From Jacaranda mimosifolia (lineage: Eukaryota; Streptophyta; Magnoliopsida; Lamiales; Bignoniaceae), in NCBI GenBank assembly GCA_018894105.1, contig CM032128.1:12257001-12321000 (forward strand): a stretch of 64,000 nucleotides of DNA, in the 5' to 3' direction. The notes beneath the pieces were generated by a model that saw only the letters and a list, made by a program, of their open reading frames with translations, was not told where the DNA came from and did not search any database. Of the stretch, positions 60,201-64,000 are shown piece after piece. The position numbers and the translations under genes were made by a program. The first letter of the stretch is position 1. Each line of letters starts with the position of its first letter.

Positions 60201-63200
60201 AGAATCCCAACATATTCTGGACAATCTTATTGGCCAAGAGATTATGGGATTCATCAAAGCAAGCTTACTTTCCAAATTTATGAAACTTACAGGGTGCTTC
60301 AGTGTTATAAGCTCACATCTTATAAGATGTCCAAAAATTGTTGATAAAATTGTAGGAGAGGAACTTATAAACTCACAAATCAAAATGCTAGGATCTTATA
60401 AGCTCCTCTAAAAATTGAAAGGAGTTCCTAGCATATTTCTATAGCTTACTTTTAAAAGCTTAGCAAACTTCTTCAATTTTGACCATACTAAAAAACTGCA
60501 ACCATTATTATCTTCCAAGCTCTATGATTTTGTTTTATCCGAACACTTCAAATTGACAAAATGAGATCCAACAAAATCTCATGAACTCCAAAAATATCTT
60601 ATAATTAGCGAGAAATTATAAAATTTTTAGGAATAAGCTAAGCCTAACATCCACTTAGATTACTTTAAAAAAATGTGGGCGAGATATTGCTTGCTTAGAC
60701 GTATTAAATGATGACATAAGATGGAAACTTCTTTTGAAGGATGAAACTGAATTCAAGTAGCTTGCAGCGGCATAGGAATATGCATAGGGCAAAGAAGTTT
60801 ATTTATAGTGGGGAGTCCGAAAGATTATTGTCATGATGCTGACCTTTGATTCCCTCAAGGTGATGGTAAGTTAGAAAACAAAATGGAATGCATAACTTTA
60901 GAATTGAATGCTAAATTTGTGGAATCAAATGTAAATGTTAATGACAGGACTAAAGGAAAGGAGAGTCCAACTACCGAAGTTGCTTCAAATACGTGGTGGT
61001 GTCAAACTTGTAGGCTAACATATCATAGCTCGGTGACCATACTCTTTTCAGATTTTCCTCAAAAAACTAGAAGTTCCACTGGTTGTAAAAAGCTGAAATT
61101 GAGGAGGAAAAACGAGAACTACATTTTCTGTGGATTATGGGACTTTCACAGCATTGGGAGGCATCACAAAAGATGAAGTGGCTGAAATTAATCCCACTGA
61201 AGCAAATATTGTTTTCCAAAGAAAGCATATATTGAATGACACTTGAGCAATATTCGCTGCTGAATTTGATCTCATAATAAGAAATGAGCTCAATTTCCGA
61301 ATTTCCTTCCCATTTGTGTAAAAAGTGGTGGTATGTACGGCAAATAGGATGTTAGGTGTAAGATGAAGAGTATTCATGCTTCAATACTTTGAAATTCAAG
61401 GTCAAGTTTTTTCCAACCTGGGGTCCAGGTTGGATTTATTCTTGAACTTCTAAAAATGTGTTCTAAGTAATTCCAGCATGAGAGTATTTGACAATTTGAT
61501 AAGTTGAAATTTTTGGGTAATTTAAGAGGGGCACTTATTTGAAGTCCTTTCATATTTTAGGATAGCATTAGGAGTCCTAGATTGAGTCTTAATAGGATTA
61601 ATTTATCTTTTCCCTAATAAAAGATCTAGTGCTAGTTGAAGATCTATATTGATTAGTCATTGGAATTTTGAAGAGCTTTGGAGACTCTTTTGAGATTGTG
61701 CGACACAAATCCTAGTATGTGGTTTCTTGGAGTTCATCATGCATTACTTAGCTTTATTGATTCTTTTGATCTCTTCTCTTAATTTTATTATTTCTTTCCA
61801 GTAATTTTTACTACTAGAATTTTTCTTCCATTCTTATGCATCATATGCTAAAGAACTAAAACCTTTCTCTAGCCCATTAATAACTAAAACACCTCTAGAA
61901 ACTTGCATTTCTGTATTAAGGGTAAAGAGAAATTACTGTTTGTTCATTTTTACGTCCTTTTGGGGGGTGAATACTGTTCAAAATCCCCGAAAGCACCTTT
62001 ATCTTTTTCAAGGTTGTTTTACATAACAGAGTGCATCAATTGGAAGAAGATTGCTGCTGTGACTTAAAGAAAGTCATGCCATCTTTTTTAAGGAAATGGC
62101 CTCTGTGCTAAACAACAATTCTGATAAATGATAAAAAAACTCCAGAAATAAGGGAAGAATAGAGTCATGAATCAGATGACAAGCAGCCCCCAGACTATCT
62201 AAACCTCATTATACACAATCTATTGACAAACATTCTATTTTCACATGTGAGTTTTCATATGGTGGGACTTCAAAAATTAGCCACAATGCCTACAGGACAT
62301 AACTATTCATAGAATAAGCAAAAGACTTAACCACTCTGACTAAGAAAATCATACTACTTAAATCATTAAAAAAATGACCAAATTAATTTCTATCCATTGT
62401 TATCGCAAAAACTCATGGATGTTCACTGGAAAACTAGTATTCACCTTATCAATATCTCAAATCAAATAGAGCCTGTTCGGTACCTAAATGGGCACCCAAA
62501 TTGGACCGAACAATGATTCAAATGGAAAAACTTTTCATATCACTTCTTCACATAGCACCCATATAAAAGAACACAAAGTGAATAAAAGAACACTTGTTGA
62601 GAGAAAAAGAGAAAAAAGAAAAGGGAACACAATTTAAAATCACTGACTTAACACCAAATGCAAGAAGTTTCTTCCCAAATGCAATCTTTAAGAATCTGTG
62701 GAAGTACCAAACAAAGGCCCCAAATTAGGCTAGGAAGATACAATGTATAAAAGTAAATCCTGCCACTATATGCTCAGAATTTCATCTTTAATATAAAGCG
62801 AAGAGGATCCTGGTCTGTGGAAACTTCATACAAAATCCATAAAGAAAAGTTTTTTGGGTTCACAGTCCCAAAAAAGGTTACACATTAAAATCATGCTTCA
62901 TGCAGCAAAAATGAACTTAGCTTCCTATACCTTATTGATATCTCTCCTTTTGAAGATAATGCTTTTATATATTACCTACCTCCCTAAGCATTTGACTCTT
63001 CTCTAAGAAATTTATCTACTATTCACAGAATGGCGTGGGATAAAAAACATAAGTTATAACTTATCATTCAAAAACATAGACGAACCTGAGATGGAAACTG
63101 TGATTTGAAGGCCTTGGGTTCGATGTTATAACCTCCAGGTCCTGCAGCTTTATAGATGCCGTACATCAATTTTAGATCAACATCATATAAAAAAAGTCGC

Positions 63201-64000
63201 ATCCCAGTATAAATCTTTTCCACAATATCTTTCTTGCTTTCTGGCAGCCCAAGAACCCTATACTGGTAGCAGTCATTCTTTGTCTTAGAACTGCACATGA
63301 AAATCATCCCCATGCTCTCAACTCTCTTCTTCAACTTTCTCTTCCATGATGATTCTGGTTTATCTCTAGGGACCACTTTCTTTGACCTCTCTACTCTCAC
63401 CTTCTTTCTGCTTCCTTCACTTGATTTCTTGATTTTCTTCAAACTTACTTCCACTTTCTCTGCATTGTTCTTTTCAGCTTCCCTTCCATCTTTTTTTGTT
63501 CTGGCTTCCCTTCCATCTTTTTTTGTTCTGGCTTCCCTTCCATCTTCTTTTGCAATTTCTTTTTCTTCTTGGGTATTTTCTTTATCACCTTCTTCTTCAG
63601 TTGCCTCTTCTTCACTAACTTCATCCTCATCATCATCTTCCTCTTCGGTTGTCTCTTCTTCACTAACTTCATCCTTGTCAACAACATTTTCTTCATTGTC
63701 TTCTTCACAAGTTTCTTCATTGTCTTCTTCAGAAGTTGCTTCATCATCGTCCCAAATTACATCTTCTTGATCATCTATTTCCTCATCTTCATAAGTATTT
63801 TGCTCTGATTCCGCCTTATTTTCACCATTCATTTGTGTCACTAATTTATTTTCATCATCACTTTCTACTTTTGCCACTTTTTCACTCTCTTCTTTGCCAG
63901 AAATTTCTTCATACTTTTCAGTATCGTCAGCTTTTATTTCTACTTTATCCTCGAACTGAGCATCCGCCTTGGGTTCTTCCACATTTACTGTCAGTGAATG
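51223..64000 (-). CDS. DCD (Development and Cell Death) domain protein, 5'-partial, three visible exons
   Basis: The exons on the minus strand are >64000-63086, 52398-52282 and 52164-51223 (stop); both introns are phase 0 and GT-AG. At least 651 residues are encoded. The frame stays open to the window edge, so the true start is outside; the first in-window residues are [13 protein letters not shown]. Counting the Val before EEPKAD as 1, residues 1-145 are strongly acidic, 147-169 hold three [13 protein letters not shown] repeats, and 180-221 are Lys/Arg-rich (possible nuclear signal). The DCD domain spans about 224-348: [86 protein letters not shown]. An Arg/Asp/Tyr-rich tail follows. DCD proteins are plant-specific and linked to stress, hormone response and cell death; this member's function is unknown. 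Confidence 0.92.
51523..51834 (-). repeat. 14-residue (42-bp) tandem repeat in the DCD protein C-terminus
   Basis: About seven degenerate copies of [14 protein letters not shown] encode a polyampholyte Arg/Asp/Tyr-rich tail, for example [28 protein letters not shown] and [14 protein letters not shown]. The frame is kept through every copy. Such composition is likely disordered. Confidence 0.88.
52165..52281 (-). other. Intron 2 of the DCD gene
   Basis: 117 bp, donor CAG|GTATGTTGG and acceptor CCACAG|GTTAAG, phase 0, joining NSEQ to VKKLCKLF within the end of the DCD domain. Confidence 0.88.
55801..56588. mobile_element. Short hAT-like element with GGCG-rich ends in intron 1
   Basis: The 776-bp element at 55807-56582 begins AGTTATGAAAGGCG and ends CGCCTTTGATACCT, imperfect inverted repeats of the AGGTATCAAAGGCG type. 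GTGCAT flanks it on both sides (55801-55806, 56583-56588). Subterminal GGCGAGGCG-rich repeats stand out against the AT-rich intron. It encodes no transposase. The 6-bp rather than 8-bp duplication leaves the superfamily call tentative. Confidence 0.7.
58938..58962. repeat. TA microsatellite in intron 1
   Basis: A (TA)n run, imperfect at its edges. Confidence 0.85.
59930..61935. repeat. Possible diverged direct repeat pair in intron 1
   Basis: About 59955-60120 and 61765-61930 share the order TTGATCTTCTCTCTTAATTTT, a TTCCTTCCA-type block, AACAGCTAAAACAGCTTTAGAA (against AATAACTAAAACACCTCTAGAA) and an ACTGT end. The right copy is preceded by CCTAATAAAAGATC and pyrimidine-rich sequence. They could be remnants of a short LTR pair or a simple old duplication. 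Confidence 0.4.
63476..63544 (-). repeat. 27-bp in-frame triplication in DCD exon 1
   Basis: It encodes three [13 protein letters not shown] units (the last DGREAEKNN). The first two units are almost identical at DNA level, pointing to recent slippage or unequal exchange. Confidence 0.9.

Larger units (their letters stand above)
52399..63085 (-). other. Intron 1 of the DCD gene, 10.7 kb
   Basis: It joins FKSQFPSQ to VRFTVLDD in the middle of the DCD domain. Donor CAG|GTTCGTCTATG and acceptor CTATTAG|GTTCGTTTC share AGGTTCGT. The protein across the junction is continuous with the family, so no further exon is needed between. The interior is AT-rich and non-coding, with a short hAT element (55807-56582), TA microsatellites near 55900 and 58945, and a possible diverged repeat pair near 59930-60120 and 61760-61930. 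Open frames inside have no recognisable coding pattern. Confidence 0.82.

Noticed and set aside
60883..61176. 97-codon plus-strand frame in intron 1
   Set aside because: No recognised domain, and it lies opposite to the DCD gene in an intron. No splice or promoter context makes it a credible gene.
63297..63770. A 157-codon plus-strand Ser-rich frame
   Set aside because: It is antisense to the Glu/Asp-rich exon 1 of the DCD gene (GAA/GAT codons read as TTC/ATC/TCT).

Overview
This is nuclear DNA of a flowering plant. About 50 kb of AT-rich, retrotransposon-dominated sequence is followed by one intron-containing plant gene. The evidence is Ty1/copia pol domains, LTRs with tRNA-iMet-type primer binding sites, a plastid-derived insertion (ycf2, rpoB, trnH-psbA) and a DCD-domain gene, a family confined to plants. 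The species cannot be named from the sequence. There is no prokaryotic operon, CRISPR array or phage.

Layout. (A) 1-19730: an old minus-strand copia element with an envelope-like third ORF (element 0) is split by a plus-strand long-LTR copia element (element 1, 3985-17928). Element 1 carries a solo LTR in its leader (6627-8381) and an LTR-less fragment of another copia family in pol (10796-13860). (B) 19731-23740: a decayed gypsy-type LTR-like block with a 37-43 bp repeat array, then unassigned sequence with microsatellites. (C) 23741-40284: element 2, a 16.5 kb copy of the element 1 family with a perfect 5-bp target duplication (TAAGT). Its 5' LTR holds a mosaic organelle insertion (about 25141-26636). 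Its leader holds an unclassified 1.2 kb insertion, its gag/protease junction a 2.67 kb gypsy-type solo LTR, and its integrase a 1.27 kb hAT element. (D) 40290-42170: AT-rich sequence with a roughly 215-bp tandem repeat. (E) 42176-49774: element 3, a complete but decayed minus-strand copia element with LTRs, PBS, PPT, gag-pol, envelope-like ORF and the target duplication ATTAT. (F) 49780-51222: non-coding. (G) 51223 to beyond 64000, minus strand: a DCD (Development and Cell Death) domain protein gene with three visible exons, a 10.7 kb intron 1 containing a short hAT element, and a 14-residue tandem repeat in the C-terminus.

The DCD gene is the only host gene that looks functional. All retroelement coding regions are broken by stops and frameshifts, and three of the four reverse transcriptases have lost the second Asp of YVDD. 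The most unusual items are the mosaic organelle insertion inside a single LTR, the LTR-less copia fragment bounded by a 60-bp duplication of its host, the iterated TTAAGGAGTTAA-type motif upstream of the LTR promoters, and the low-complexity architecture of the DCD protein. I did not find a convincing previously undescribed multi-gene system.
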